Numbered from the stretch's first letter, positions 9,160 to 19,548 are shown. The stretch is 45,031 nucleotides of DNA from an uncultured Clostridium sp. (GCA_900547475.1 URGW01000033.1:1-45031); one strand, 5' to 3'. The notes: generated by a model from the sequence alone, not told the origin. Program-made: numbers and translations.

Positions 9160-10920
9160 TTACTGTTCTAATCTTCTATATAAAGTTGCAATTCCAATTC
9201 CTAATTTTTTTGCAGCTATCTTTTTTCCTTCAGTGCTATCACCATATATCTCAATAGCCTTTTTTATATATTTTTTCTCAATATCCTTTAATGGAATTAT
9301 TTCTTTTATATCATCATTTCCCTTTTCTTCTAATCCCATTTGCTCATGAAAACTTTCTATAAATGAATCTGGTAACATAGTTTCATTAATTATTCCTTTT
9401 TCATCACACAAGCTAACCATAAATTCAACTACATTTTCTAACTCTCTTATATTTCCATACCACTTATATTTTTTAAACATTTCCAAAACATTGTCTTCAA
9501 TTAAGTATACAGACTTATTGAATTCTATATTATATTTATCAATTAAGGAATTTAGTAATAATTCTAAATCACCTTTTCTTTCCCTTAAAGGTGGAATTTC
9601 TATAGGTATAACATTTAATCTGTAATATAAATCTTCTCTAAATTTCCCTCTTCTAACTAATTCTTTTAAATCCTTATTAGTAGCTGCTATTACTCTTAAA
9701 TCTAATGAAACCAACTTATTTGAACCTATTCTTACTATTGTTTTTTCTTGTAACACCCTTAATAATTTAACCTGTAAATATAATGGCATATCCCCTATTT
9801 CATCTAAAAAAATAACTCCCTTATTTGCTAGTTCAAATTTTCCTATCCTCCCATTAGAACTTGCACCTGAAAAGGCACCTTTATCATAACCAAAAAGTTC
9901 ACTTTCTAATAAAGTTTCAGGTATTGCACCACAATTAATTGCAATAAAAGGCTTATCCCTTCTATTACCTTCATAATGAATTGCTCTTGCAACTAATTCT
10001 TTTCCTGTCCCACTTTCCCCTGTAATTAAAACTGTTGAACTTGAATTACTAATTTTTCTTATTTTACTCTTTAAAATCATTATTTTTTTAGAATCACCTA
10101 AAATTGAAAATATGCTTGTCTTATTTATTCCATAGGTTAATGTTATTGCTTCTTCCTTTATCTTCTTTAACTTATTAAAAATTAATACACTATTATAATC
10201 TTCTAAGTTTGTAGAACTAGGTATTAATTTTCCTACAACCTCATATTTTTTACCATCTATTTCAACATTATAAATTTGTGATTCTTGAAAATAATCATCA
10301 GTTAATTCTACTTTAATACTTTCTCCTACTATATTACTATTTAACGCTAGTTCCTTTACTCCTTTTAAATTAATACTACTTATAATATTATTATTTTTTA
10401 TTATTATTACTCCATCATTTACTGAATTAATTATTTGCTTTAAAAATATAAGATTTTTCCTTTGTATAATTTCTTCATTTTGCTCAATAATTTTTGCTGC
10501 AATTAATTCTGACATGTGTTCTATAAAAGACATTATATTTTTAAAATTATCCACTAATATTTGCTTTTGTTCATTACTTGTACATACTAATCCTATGACC
10601 CCAAAAGTATCCTCTCCATAATAAATTGGATAGCTTATTTCCATTTTCTCAAAACAATTATCCTTATCTATGCATTTTTTACATAGCTTATTTTTCCCTG
10701 GATTTTCTATAACCTGCATTTTTCTTGTTCTTAATGTTTCTGAATAAACTAAACCATTCTTTTTTATGTTAACTCCAATCTTCTCTTCGTAAAATCCAGT
10801 TCCAATAATTCTATTTAAGTTTTCATCAACTATCTCAACATCAATTTTTAATATATTAGAAATAGCATTAGCATAAGATTGCAAATATTCCTTTATATCA
10901 TTTAATCTTACTAATCTCAT
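9160..10920 (-). CDS. Sigma-54-dependent activator of the purine cluster (YgeV/PrdR-like)
   Basis: A bacterial enhancer-binding protein of 586 residues. Residues ~1-145 form a sensory GAF-like domain with a cysteine motif CKKCIDKDNC near residue 80, followed by a PAS-like segment. The AAA+ core has Walker A GESGTGKE (near 285), the sigma-54 contact loop as GAFSGA (Ser in place of Thr, tolerated in the family) and Walker B VIFLDEIG. A Fis-type helix-turn-helix ends the protein (KKLGIGIATLYRRL). It is the first gene upstream of ygeY and has GGGAGG before its ATG. The cysteines may sense redox, metal or ligand; that is inference. Confidence 0.9.
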   Translation of the reverse strand: MRLVRLNDIKEYLQSYANAISNILKIDVEIVDENLNRIIGTGFYEEKIGVNIKKNGLVYSETLRTRKMQVIENPGKNKLCKKCIDKDNCFEKMEISYPIYYGEDTFGVIGLVCTSNEQKQILVDNFKNIMSFIEHMSELIAAKIIEQNEEIIQRKNLIFLKQIINSVNDGVIIIKNNNIISSINLKGVKELALNSNIVGESIKVELTDDYFQESQIYNVEIDGKKYEVVGKLIPSSTNLEDYNSVLIFNKLKKIKEEAITLTYGINKTSIFSILGDSKKIMILKSKIRKISNSSSTVLITGESGTGKELVARAIHYEGNRRDKPFIAINCGAIPETLLESELFGYDKGAFSGASSNGRIGKFELANKGVIFLDEIGDMPLYLQVKLLRVLQEKTIVRIGSNKLVSLDLRVIAATNKDLKELVRRGKFREDLYYRLNVIPIEIPPLRERKGDLELLLNSLIDKYNIEFNKSVYLIEDNVLEMFKKYKWYGNIRELENVVEFMVSLCDEKGIINETMLPDSFIESFHEQMGLEEKGNDDIKEIIPLKDIEKKYIKKAIEIYGDSTEGKKIAAKKLGIGIATLYRRLEQ

Positions 10921-11048
10921 TATAACCTCCCTATCTCATATAAACCCTTTTCTTAATTTTACCTTTTCAAACACAATTTGTAATTATATATTTAATATAT
11001 TTTTACTAATACTAAGTATATTATTTTATTTATAAAGGAGTGTTACTA

Positions 11049-11228
11049 ATGAGTAAAATGAAAAAAATTAAAGATTTAAGAAATGTTCAAATGAAGTCTT
11101 GTACAAAGTTTGCAAAAAACTCTAAAGAGCCTAATGATGGATACTTTATAGAAAAAGAGCCTAATGATAGCTTTAGTTCAGAAGGAACTGTAAGATATGG
11201 TGAAGAACAAGATGTAGATGATTTATAA
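11049..11228 (+). CDS. Small acidic protein with EPND repeat, function unknown
   Basis: A 59-residue protein starting at ATG 11049, exactly 8 bases after a perfect AAGGAG; the GTG at 11040 lies in that ribosome site. It has a basic N-terminal third (SKMKKIKDLR), one cysteine, a repeat in which KEPND occurs twice 10 residues apart, and an acidic tail EEQDVDDL. The DNA repeats too: AAAGAGCCTAATGAT occurs twice 30 bases apart. A bidirectional terminator follows. No signal peptide or membrane segment is visible. I do not recognise the family; a peptide precursor or a small regulatory protein are both possible. Confidence 0.65.
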   Translation: MSKMKKIKDLRNVQMKSCTKFAKNSKEPNDGYFIEKEPNDSFSSEGTVRYGEEQDVDDL

Positions 11229-11250
11229 TTTAATCTAAATAAACACAAAA

Positions 11251-11286
11251 AAATATTACTGGAAATCAAAATCTCCAGTAATATTT
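11251..11286. terminator. Bidirectional intrinsic terminator between the small protein and nagH
   Basis: 13-base perfect arms (11251-11263, 11274-11286) around a 10-base loop. On the minus strand a run of seven T follows, ending the hyaluronidase transcript; on the plus strand a shorter T-stretch follows, serving the small acidic gene. Confidence 0.85.
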
Positions 11287-11331
11287 AATTCATAAGAAAC
11301 TATATTACACCAAATTATCTACAGTCTTTAA

Positions 11332-14300
11332 CTATTTATTTTTTCTTCTTAAAAAACTTCCTACTCCAACTGTTACTAATCCCAATAAACTCATAGCAAC
11401 TGAAGAAGCTCCTCCAGTTTTAGGCAGTTTACTATTACTATTTCCTGAATTATTGCTATTAGAATTTCCATTATTATTAGAAGAAGAACCACTATTACTT
11501 TCCCCATTGTTAGAATTGTTATTTCCTGCATCTGCAATAATTAATCCATCAATAGCATCTTCTAAGCCTTTAGCAGCCTCTGATATTTCTTTTTCTGTTG
11601 AATTTTCATCTGCTAATACATCCTTAGCTACTTTTAATTTCCTTTCTAATACACTCCATGACTCTTTAGTGTACTTACTTGAATCTAAAGACTCAGCTTT
11701 ATTTATTAAATCTTGTAACTTATCTTTACTTGGCTTTAATCTTAATTCTAAGAATGCTCTTAATAATTCATCATAAGTTTTACTAACTTCTTCTTCCATT
11801 GCATTTTGATCTGCTATTACATTATTAGCTTTTACTAAAACTTCTTGTAACTTATCCCAAGTTGATACAATATAATCATTACTATTTAATGAGTTAATTC
11901 TTTCTACTAGTTGAATTAAGTATTCCTTATTTCCCTTTTCAAAAGATAACATTTGCATTACTTTACTTAATCTATCAAATGATTTATTTACTTCTTCTTG
12001 AGTTGCTTCTTTATTAGCTAATATTGCTTGAGCTTCTTCTAATGCAGCTTTAAATTCTTCAACAACTGCAGGAGCTATATTAGAAAGCTCTTCATCTGTT
12101 ATTTTAAGTGCTTCTTCCACAGCAATTTGTAAATGCTTATTAGATAAATTACTTTCTTCTTCTATTAATCCATCTATTGATTTTTCTATTAAATCAATAG
12201 CAGACTTAACATCTTCTGTTGTTGCTGCGTCATTTTCTATTACTTTAGTTCCATTAGCTACGGCTTCCTTAAGAATATTTAATGTTTCTTCAGTATATTG
12301 AACTTCTCCAGTTATAATATCATTTGCATTAGCAATAACTTTATTTAACTCTGATATATTAACTAATCCAGTTATTGCATTTATTAAACTTTCCTTTGCA
12401 TTATTAACATCTTCTTGTGATGTTCCATCAATATTTTCAATAATATTCTTTGCTGATTCTAATGCTTCATTATATACATTCCAGCTGTTGGCAGTATAAT
12501 CCTCTTTATTATAATTACTTGAAGCTATAAGTTCCTCTAATTCACTTATATTAGGTACTTCATAATCATTAAGTGTAATTAATTCATAAATAGTAGGAGC
12601 TGCTCCTTCCCATTCAATCTTAATCTCAAAAATATTATCATACTTAGTATTTACTATTTCATTTAAACTCTTATTTAATTCACCAATTTGATTCCAAATA
12701 GGTTCACCATCTTTATTATAACCAGTCCTAACCATTACCTTTGCATTCGAAATTGAGCTACCACTTTGTACAATATTAATTTTCTTAACATCTGTATTTT
12801 CTGATAATCTATAAGTTAAACTTCCAGATTTTATTTCTCCATCTTTAGTATCTGGCTTATAAAATGTTGTTAAATCTCCATCCATTATATTTGAAGGGCT
12901 AAATCCTTTAATTTCAATTGGATCTGAAATAAATGTTGGATCATTAACAGTAGGTATATATTCTCCATCATTTATTAAAAACTCATTTATAACAGTCCAA
13001 CGATGATCATAATCTGCAGTAAACTCTACTCTTAAATATCTAGCAGATACATTAATTTTTCCACTATCCATATACGCATGTGATATTGGTACTTTTCCAT
13101 TTGATAAACTACCATGAGTATATCCATTGTCTTGAGGTTTTGCATCAGCTCCTCCCTCATCTTTTTTTCCATCACCTATAACAATAGCATCAGTCCACTC
13201 TTTTCCGTCTAAAGATAATTGAATCTTAGCATCACGAATATGATCTTTTTCTGTGTCTAATACAAGATACTTAAGATTATTTACATCTATAGTTTGCCCT
13301 AGATCATAAACAATTGTATTTCCTTTTCTAGGTACAGCACTAAACTGAGCATAAGTATTTAAATTACCATCAAAGGCAAGTTTTGCAACATTATCTCCAT
13401 ATGTCCCAACATAAGCACTAACTAATGATGGTTCATAAACTTCATTTGAAGTAACTTCAAGTTTATTCAAATCAAAGGTAATAGTTTTATCTGCAATTAT
13501 TCTTATATAACGAGCATCTTCTAATGTAGACTTTTTAGTTACATTACTCCATTCCATTCCATTTAATGAAGTTTGTAATGTTAATCCTTCCATGTTAGAA
13601 ACATCTAAATCAATATCTTTTAAATCCTTTATACGATCTAATTTAATACCAATATATTCACCTTCATTTAAAGTAATATTCTCTTTTGCTACTAATTTAG
13701 TTAAAGCGTCACTTTCATAAACTGATTTTATCTCATTATTTGTATTTGTATAAATATGATCTGTTGATGGAAGAGATTTGCATGGTTCAACTTTAATTTC
13801 TGAGAATTTAACCCATTTATGCTCCTCTTTCATATTTGTAATTCTTACATATCTAGCTTCAATTCCTTCAAAATCTTCATCAATAATATCTTTTCCACTA
13901 GCTGCACCTTCATATTCTTTAAATGTTGTCCAGTTTGTATTATCACTAGAGTATTCTAATTTATATTTTGTCCACTTATCTGTGCCATCTGCACCAACAG
14001 CAAGATGAACCTTTCCAACATTAATAACTTTTCCTAAATCTACCCCAACATAATCTCCTACACGTGTTATGTCTCCTGGTTTATGAGTTACATACCAAAT
14101 GCTACTATTATCATTTCCATCTGTTAAATTAGCCTCATTTCCATTGTTATAAATACTCCATTCTGGTGTTTTTATAACTGTTGGGTTAATTTCATCTTTT
14201 GATGCAGTTTTGTTTACACTAATATCTCTAACACCTAACCAAGTATTTTCTTTCGCTTCTGTTGCTATTAAACGAATTCCTTGAACTTCTAAATCTAAAT

Positions 14301-16593
14301 TATCCACTCTAATCTCTTGAGGTGATGTATAAATTTCACCATTTAAGTCAACCCATGTTTTTCCATCCTCAGTATATTGAATTTTAGCTTTAGCCATTGT
14401 ATCATTTAAATTCGCTTTTGCTCCCATTAAGAATTCAATAGTATTGACTTTAACCTTTTTATTATACTTAACTCCAACAAAGGTTCCTTCGTCAATTTTA
14501 TTAGGTGTTTTATATACAATTTCAGTTGCTGCATTATTATCAAATGCATTTGTTGTATTTCCTGTTGGTGAATCCTTTCTATTAGTTATGAATGTAGTTA
14601 TTACTTTATTAGGATTTACAATAGAGCTAACAACACCTGATAAACTTTCTCCCATAAATTTAATAAATGGAACTATATGTTGAACACCAACTTCTGCATA
14701 TTCAGTATGATCTACATAATGGAAACCATATGTTTTTGATTTTTCAAATGAAGCTTGTGCTTCTGAATAGCAATTCCAAATTTCCTCTTTATTTCCTTCT
14801 TCAACAGCAATTGCTGATTTTAAATAATTAATTGCTGCATCTGTTGTATCTTCCCAACAATTTAACCAATAAATTATTTGATCTCTAGTCCTTGTATTCC
14901 CTGGATTTTCTTTATAATAAGCTGCTGCTTCCTTTAATTTTGTGAACTCTTGAATTAGCGCTTCTGCATCTTCTTTGATATTAGCTCCACTTTCATACTT
15001 TTCCTTAAAAGCATTTAATTTAGGTGCTAATTCTACAGACTCTTGAAGTGCAGTAACACGGCTATCCATATTTTGATTAATCATATGCTTAGATATTTCA
15101 CGTAAAGCTGTAGATGACTCTGTTTCTTCAGCCGTACCATGGTCCATATACTTAAATGAATCTTGCCAGTTTTGATTAGCTTGATCTTTATTATCCCAAA
15201 TATTCCAAGAATAATCAGCAACTGCAAATAATGCTGACTTATTAGCCTCAGCCTGTTGCATTGGATTTAACACAATCCCTTTAACTGATTCAGGTTGAAC
15301 ACCTGGATGTAAGAAAGTATCATTACCACCCATTATTAAGTGCTTTTTAGAGTTATCTGAACAAGGCCAGTTTATCCAGAAATAAGGCTCTCTACCTTCA
15401 TATCCTTCTGAAGCAATATTATTCTTAAAGTTTGTTGCAAATTCTTGAGAAACTTCTCCCCATATTCTACCACCAGTCATTACTATACTAACATTATCTC
15501 CAGCTTTATTGATTTCCTTTAATTGTTCAGAAGCCCCTGATCCCATATAGTCATTTGGACAAAAAATTATATCATCTTTTAAATCAGTGTAAGTTTTTTG
15601 TTGCTCTCTTAACCACTCTGTTAAATCATTTAATAATTTTACATATGAGCTAGGTCCTTGTGCTGGTACACTTGCATCATCTGCTAATATACCAAACTGT
15701 CTAACACCCGCTTTTAATAATTGAGTAAACTTATCTTTTATTATATTAAGGTCTTTTTGATAATTTTCATCTGAATCAAAACGTATAGCATTGTTCATAA
15801 ATGGATGTAATGCATACACATATCTAGTCTTACTTGCTTCACCAGCTGCAGCTAATTTTTTAATTCCTTCAAGCTTTTCTTCTGGATATAATTCTCTCCA
15901 TTTAGAATTGTGGTATGGATCATCCTTAGGTGCAAATATATATTGATTTAATTTATAATCTCCACCATAAGTCATAAGGGCAGCTCTATCTTCATTTGAC
16001 CATGGATTACCATAATATCCTTCTATAAATCCACGGTATGCAACATTTGCATAATCATCTATTCTGAATTCTTTAATTTCATTATTATCTAATTGATTAA
16101 ATACATGTTTTAATGTAGTAACTCCATAGAATGCACTATCGGCATCCTCACCTAATACTCCAATAACTCCATCATTTGAATAAACTAAATGTGCGTCTGT
16201 TTTTTCATCAAAAAATGCCTCTTCATGTGGCACCTCTGAATTAAAATAATTATCTACTAACTCACCAGAATCATTAATTCCTATTAATACATTAGTTTTT
16301 CCTTCCACCATATCATCTGAAACTTGGAATGTAATATTTTGATTTTTTAAAATTTCTGTAAGACGATTTCTAGTATATACATCTACTCCACTCTCAAAGA
16401 TAACATTTACATTGTCACCAACACTAAAACTACCCTCCTTATACTCAGACTTTTGAGGTACTGGATAAATTTCATATTCCTGTACCCCTGGTGTAATTAT
16501 CTTAGCAGATACTTGAATACTTCCCGTAATATTAGATAATGCAATTGCTCCTGCAAGTAATACCGCTAAATACTTTTTTGACCTTTTAATCAT
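11332..16593 (-). CDS. nagH: LPXTG-anchored GH84 hyaluronidase / hexosaminidase (NagH-like)
   Basis: A secreted wall-anchored glycosidase of ~1753 residues. A signal peptide (MIKRSKKYLAVLLAGAIALS) is followed by a GH20b-like domain, then a GH84 domain with its catalytic acid pair in GILADDAS near residue 290. Several F5/8-type (CBM32-like) carbohydrate modules follow, then repeated helical FIVAR-like modules (~1390-1690), a Ser/Asn linker, LPKTGG, a hydrophobic helix and RRKNK. The start is at 16593 because AGGGGGGAA precedes that ATG; the open frame extends to 16668 only by running through the leader hairpin. NagH-type enzymes act on hyaluronan or O-GlcNAc/N-glycan GlcNAc on host tissue. The exact substrate is not readable here, and the gene symbol is by resemblance. 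Confidence 0.88.
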   Translation of the reverse strand: MIKRSKKYLAVLLAGAIALSNITGSIQVSAKIITPGVQEYEIYPVPQKSEYKEGSFSVGDNVNVIFESGVDVYTRNRLTEILKNQNITFQVSDDMVEGKTNVLIGINDSGELVDNYFNSEVPHEEAFFDEKTDAHLVYSNDGVIGVLGEDADSAFYGVTTLKHVFNQLDNNEIKEFRIDDYANVAYRGFIEGYYGNPWSNEDRAALMTYGGDYKLNQYIFAPKDDPYHNSKWRELYPEEKLEGIKKLAAAGEASKTRYVYALHPFMNNAIRFDSDENYQKDLNIIKDKFTQLLKAGVRQFGILADDASVPAQGPSSYVKLLNDLTEWLREQQKTYTDLKDDIIFCPNDYMGSGASEQLKEINKAGDNVSIVMTGGRIWGEVSQEFATNFKNNIASEGYEGREPYFWINWPCSDNSKKHLIMGGNDTFLHPGVQPESVKGIVLNPMQQAEANKSALFAVADYSWNIWDNKDQANQNWQDSFKYMDHGTAEETESSTALREISKHMINQNMDSRVTALQESVELAPKLNAFKEKYESGANIKEDAEALIQEFTKLKEAAAYYKENPGNTRTRDQIIYWLNCWEDTTDAAINYLKSAIAVEEGNKEEIWNCYSEAQASFEKSKTYGFHYVDHTEYAEVGVQHIVPFIKFMGESLSGVVSSIVNPNKVITTFITNRKDSPTGNTTNAFDNNAATEIVYKTPNKIDEGTFVGVKYNKKVKVNTIEFLMGAKANLNDTMAKAKIQYTEDGKTWVDLNGEIYTSPQEIRVDNLDLEVQGIRLIATEAKENTWLGVRDISVNKTASKDEINPTVIKTPEWSIYNNGNEANLTDGNDNSSIWYVTHKPGDITRVGDYVGVDLGKVINVGKVHLAVGADGTDKWTKYKLEYSSDNTNWTTFKEYEGAASGKDIIDEDFEGIEARYVRITNMKEEHKWVKFSEIKVEPCKSLPSTDHIYTNTNNEIKSVYESDALTKLVAKENITLNEGEYIGIKLDRIKDLKDIDLDVSNMEGLTLQTSLNGMEWSNVTKKSTLEDARYIRIIADKTITFDLNKLEVTSNEVYEPSLVSAYVGTYGDNVAKLAFDGNLNTYAQFSAVPRKGNTIVYDLGQTIDVNNLKYLVLDTEKDHIRDAKIQLSLDGKEWTDAIVIGDGKKDEGGADAKPQDNGYTHGSLSNGKVPISHAYMDSGKINVSARYLRVEFTADYDHRWTVINEFLINDGEYIPTVNDPTFISDPIEIKGFSPSNIMDGDLTTFYKPDTKDGEIKSGSLTYRLSENTDVKKINIVQSGSSISNAKVMVRTGYNKDGEPIWNQIGELNKSLNEIVNTKYDNIFEIKIEWEGAAPTIYELITLNDYEVPNISELEELIASSNYNKEDYTANSWNVYNEALESAKNIIENIDGTSQEDVNNAKESLINAITGLVNISELNKVIANANDIITGEVQYTEETLNILKEAVANGTKVIENDAATTEDVKSAIDLIEKSIDGLIEEESNLSNKHLQIAVEEALKITDEELSNIAPAVVEEFKAALEEAQAILANKEATQEEVNKSFDRLSKVMQMLSFEKGNKEYLIQLVERINSLNSNDYIVSTWDKLQEVLVKANNVIADQNAMEEEVSKTYDELLRAFLELRLKPSKDKLQDLINKAESLDSSKYTKESWSVLERKLKVAKDVLADENSTEKEISEAAKGLEDAIDGLIIADAGNNNSNNGESNSGSSSNNNGNSNSNNSGNSNSKLPKTGGASSVAMSLLGLVTVGVGSFLRRKNK

Positions 16594-16646
16594 CAAAAAT
16601 TCCCCCCTATTAATTATATATTTAATTTTAAAATGCAAAAAAGAAA

Positions 16647-16686
16647 TAAAAAAAGCTGAAAAGGACATGTATTATCCTTCTCAGCT
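16647..16686 (-). terminator. Intrinsic terminator in the nagH leader (attenuator candidate)
   Basis: Arms 16654-16665 and 16675-16686 pair over 12 bases with one mismatch, followed on the minus strand by TTTTTTT. It lies ~160 bases after the ABC ATPase stop, so it could simply end that operon. But it lies downstream of a good promoter (16745-16773) and only ~54 bases before the nagH ATG, so it would also stop transcription into nagH unless it is relieved. Confidence 0.8.
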
Positions 16687-16744
16687 AATGCTCAATTCTT
16701 ATTGATTGCACGCTAAAATTACTTACAATTATTAACTTAACTAA

Positions 16745-16773
16745 ATAATACCAAATTCCCCTTTATTTTTCAA
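16745..16773 (-). promoter_or_regulatory. Sigma-A promoter of nagH
   Basis: Minus-strand TTGAAA, a 17-base spacer, then TATTAT. The predicted transcript starts near 16738, giving a ~145-base leader that contains the terminator hairpin at 16647-16686 before the nagH ribosome site. Confidence 0.7.
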
Positions 16774-16843
16774 CATATTTTATTAGTTAAATTTATTTTA
16801 GCCTTAATTTATATAACCTTAATTATTAAATCAATTTTATACT

Positions 16844-17626
16844 CTATATTTTATTTTTTAGTTTTAAGGGAACAAATACTATTTCTTTTTCTACCTCATT
16901 AATAAATCCACCAATTTTATATACACTATTAAGTAAATCCATATTTATAACTTCATTAGCTATACCACTTGATACTACTTCTCCAGATTTCATTACTATA
17001 ACATTATCACTATATTTTATAGCTTGATTAATATCATGTAATACCATAACAACAGTTAATTTGCTCTCCTTATTTAGCTCCTTAACAAGTTCTAATATCT
17101 CAACTTGATGATAGATATCTAAATATGTTGTAGGTTCATCTAAAAATAAAATTTCACTTTTTTGTGCTAATGCCATTGCTATAAACGCTCTTTGTCTTTC
17201 TCCCCCCGACATCCCCATAACAGCTTTATCTTTTAACTTCTCAAGCCCTGTTCTTTTTATAGCCCACTCAATAATTTTATCATCACTTTCAGTATTTCCT
17301 TGGAAATACTTTTTATGAGGAATTCTGCCATAAGCCACCAATTCTTTAACAGTAATATCGCTAGGAACTGTATTTTGCTGATGAACTGTGGCAATTTCTC
17401 TTGCTAATTCTTTTTGTTTTAAAGACCTTATAGATTTCCCATTAATAATTACTTCTCCAGAAGTAGGTTTATTTAATCCTGCAAATATACTTAATAACGT
17501 AGATTTACCACTACCATTAGGTCCTAATATAGTTGTTATCTTTCCCTTTTCTATTTCCACATTTAACTTAGTAATAAAGCTTTTATCTTTATCATAAGAG
17601 AAGTATAAGTCCTTTGCCTTTATCAT
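16844..17626 (-). CDS. ABC importer ATPase of the heme system (FecE/HmuV-type)
   Basis: The nucleotide-binding subunit of an iron-complex/heme importer. Walker A GPNGSGKST (near residue 35), signature MSGGERQ (near 139), Walker B EILFLDEP and the H-loop histidine VMVLHDIN are all intact; 260 residues is normal. It follows the permease with its ATG overlapping the permease stop region at 17626, which indicates translational coupling. It is the last gene of the NEAT-protein operon, so heme is the inferred cargo. Confidence 0.9.
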   Translation of the reverse strand: MIKAKDLYFSYDKDKSFITKLNVEIEKGKITTILGPNGSGKSTLLSIFAGLNKPTSGEVIINGKSIRSLKQKELAREIATVHQQNTVPSDITVKELVAYGRIPHKKYFQGNTESDDKIIEWAIKRTGLEKLKDKAVMGMSGGERQRAFIAMALAQKSEILFLDEPTTYLDIYHQVEILELVKELNKESKLTVVMVLHDINQAIKYSDNVIVMKSGEVVSSGIANEVINMDLLNSVYKIGGFINEVEKEIVFVPLKLKNKI

Positions 17627-18618
17627 TACTTTAAGTCACTCCTTCTTAAAAGATATAAGAAAAATGGTGCTCCTAATATAGCAGTTACTACTCCTACCGG
17701 TATTTCATTTGGTCTCATAGCCATTCTTCCAACAGTATCAGCAAACAATACTAAGAATCCTCCTACTATTCCACTACAAGGAATTAAATACTTATGATCA
17801 GATCCTATAATAATTCTACAAACATGAGGAACAACTAATCCAACAAAGGATATAATACCTGCAATTGCAGTTGATATACTTGCTAAAAATACCGCTACAG
17901 CAGTAACTATTATCATGTATAAATCAGAGTTAAAACCTAAACTTCTTGCATTTTTACTACCAAGGGCTAATATATTGCAAACCTTACTTAATAATAATGC
18001 TGCAACTATTCCTACAACAGAATAAATTAATAGTATATGTACATTGCTCCAATTAACTGTTGCTAGACTTCCCATCATCCATTTTTGAATATTACTTGCT
18101 CCAAGTCCTGCACTAACAGTAATCATAGATGAAAAACCACCTAATAATGCATTACATGCTGCACCTGCTAATACAATTCTTATTGGCGATAATCCATTTT
18201 TATATGCCATAAAATAAATAATTACACAACATACTAATCCACCAAAAAAACCAAATATAGGTCTTAAATTAGTTACGCTTGGTATAAATACCATAAAGAA
18301 AATTGTAACTACACAAGCTCCTGAAGATATACCCGTTATATATGGATCTGCTAATGGATTTCTTATTACAGATTGTAATAAAACTCCTGCAATTGCTAAG
18401 TTTGCTCCAACTAATACAGCTATTAGTACTCTAGGCATTCTTAAATCTTTAATTATTCCTAGATTCCCCTCTGACTGTCCTGAAAATAATCCACTTATAA
18501 GCTCTTTAAATGTTATATTTACACTCCCTAATTTTAATGAAATTAATATAGTTGCTAACAATATAATTAAAGCTATTACTATAAATGATACCTTAAATTT
18601 TTTATCTGAAACTCTCAT
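17626..18618 (-). CDS. FecCD-family heme/iron-complex permease
   Basis: A polytopic membrane subunit of a BtuC/FecCD importer, 330 residues with about ten hydrophobic segments. Family landmarks include LRMPRVL after the first helix, GNPLADPYITGIS-like RNPLADPYITGISSGA near residue 95, and FVGLVVPHVCR near 255. The N terminus has a complete first helix before LGSVNI, a useful comparison with the truncated paralogue at 43912. It lies 2 bases after the binding-protein gene. Confidence 0.9.
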   Translation of the reverse strand: MRVSDKKFKVSFIVIALIILLATILISLKLGSVNITFKELISGLFSGQSEGNLGIIKDLRMPRVLIAVLVGANLAIAGVLLQSVIRNPLADPYITGISSGACVVTIFFMVFIPSVTNLRPIFGFFGGLVCCVIIYFMAYKNGLSPIRIVLAGAACNALLGGFSSMITVSAGLGASNIQKWMMGSLATVNWSNVHILLIYSVVGIVAALLLSKVCNILALGSKNARSLGFNSDLYMIIVTAVAVFLASISTAIAGIISFVGLVVPHVCRIIIGSDHKYLIPCSGIVGGFLVLFADTVGRMAMRPNEIPVGVVTAILGAPFFLYLLRRSDLK

Positions 18619-18620
18619 AA

Positions 18621-19511
18621 TTATTCTCCAGTACCATGAACTATATCACTTAGCATATCTAATCCTTCAATAACATTAAGATTTGCACTCATTCCAAAAT
18701 ACTCGTTATCTAAGTAAATTACATTTCCATCTTTTACAGCATTTATATTTTGCCATGCAGAATCACTTGCCATTTCTGCTTCTAATGCTGCTTTTGTTTC
18801 CTCTGGTAAAGCATGTACCATAACTAAAATCTTTTCTGGATTAAGCATAGCTAAATCCTCTTTATTATAAGTTGTAAATGATGTACTATTATCTTCAATT
18901 ATGTTTTTTCCACCAACAAGTTCAACTAAACTTCCAATATAAGATTTTGTTGTTGCTATCATTGTTGATCCTGGTGCTGCAAATAAAACTAAAACTTCAG
19001 TGCTTTCTAAATTCTCAGCTTTTTCTTTAACTTCTAATTCCTTTGATTCTATTTTTTCTAATAATGCATTGGCTTCCTCATTTTTATCAAATTTTTCTCC
19101 TAAAGTTGTTATTGCTTCTTTTAATCCATCTAAACTTTCTAAAGAAACAAATTCACTTGGAATGTTATTTTCTGTAAATAAATTCATATAATCAGACCCT
19201 AAAGTATCTACTGATACAACTACTGTTGGTTTTAATGACTTAATTATTTCTAAATCTGGACTCATTGGATTTCCGACTTCAACTGCACCTTTAGTACTCT
19301 CTGGTAATTCATAAGATGTACTTGGTACTCCTGAAACCTTAACTCCTAAGGCATCTAATATTTCTGTTACTGCAACAGATGTAGCAACTACTACCTCTTC
19401 TCCGTTTCCTATTTCAACAGTTTTATCTGCACTACCTTCAGAACTACAGCTTACTAATCCTAGAGTCATCACCCCTGCTGCTATCATAGATATAATTCTT
19501 TTATATTTCAT
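18621..19511 (-). CDS. Heme/iron-complex binding lipoprotein (IsdE-like)
   Basis: The substrate-binding lipoprotein of the importer, type III fold (two lobes joined by a helix). The signal peptide ends at the lipobox LVSC (Cys22). Met83 in NPMSPD lies where IsdE-type proteins place a heme Met ligand, and His233 in VHALPEE is a candidate second ligand; both are inferences from position. At 296 residues the length is usual. It sits directly between the NEAT proteins and the permease, so it most likely takes heme handed over from the NEAT proteins. Confidence 0.85.
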   Translation of the reverse strand: MKYKRIISMIAAGVMTLGLVSCSSEGSADKTVEIGNGEEVVVATSVAVTEILDALGVKVSGVPSTSYELPESTKGAVEVGNPMSPDLEIIKSLKPTVVVSVDTLGSDYMNLFTENNIPSEFVSLESLDGLKEAITTLGEKFDKNEEANALLEKIESKELEVKEKAENLESTEVLVLFAAPGSTMIATTKSYIGSLVELVGGKNIIEDNSTSFTTYNKEDLAMLNPEKILVMVHALPEETKAALEAEMASDSAWQNINAVKDGNVIYLDNEYFGMSANLNVIEGLDMLSDIVHGTGE

Positions 19512-19548
19512 AATATATAACCTTCCTATAAATATTTTTAATAATTTA

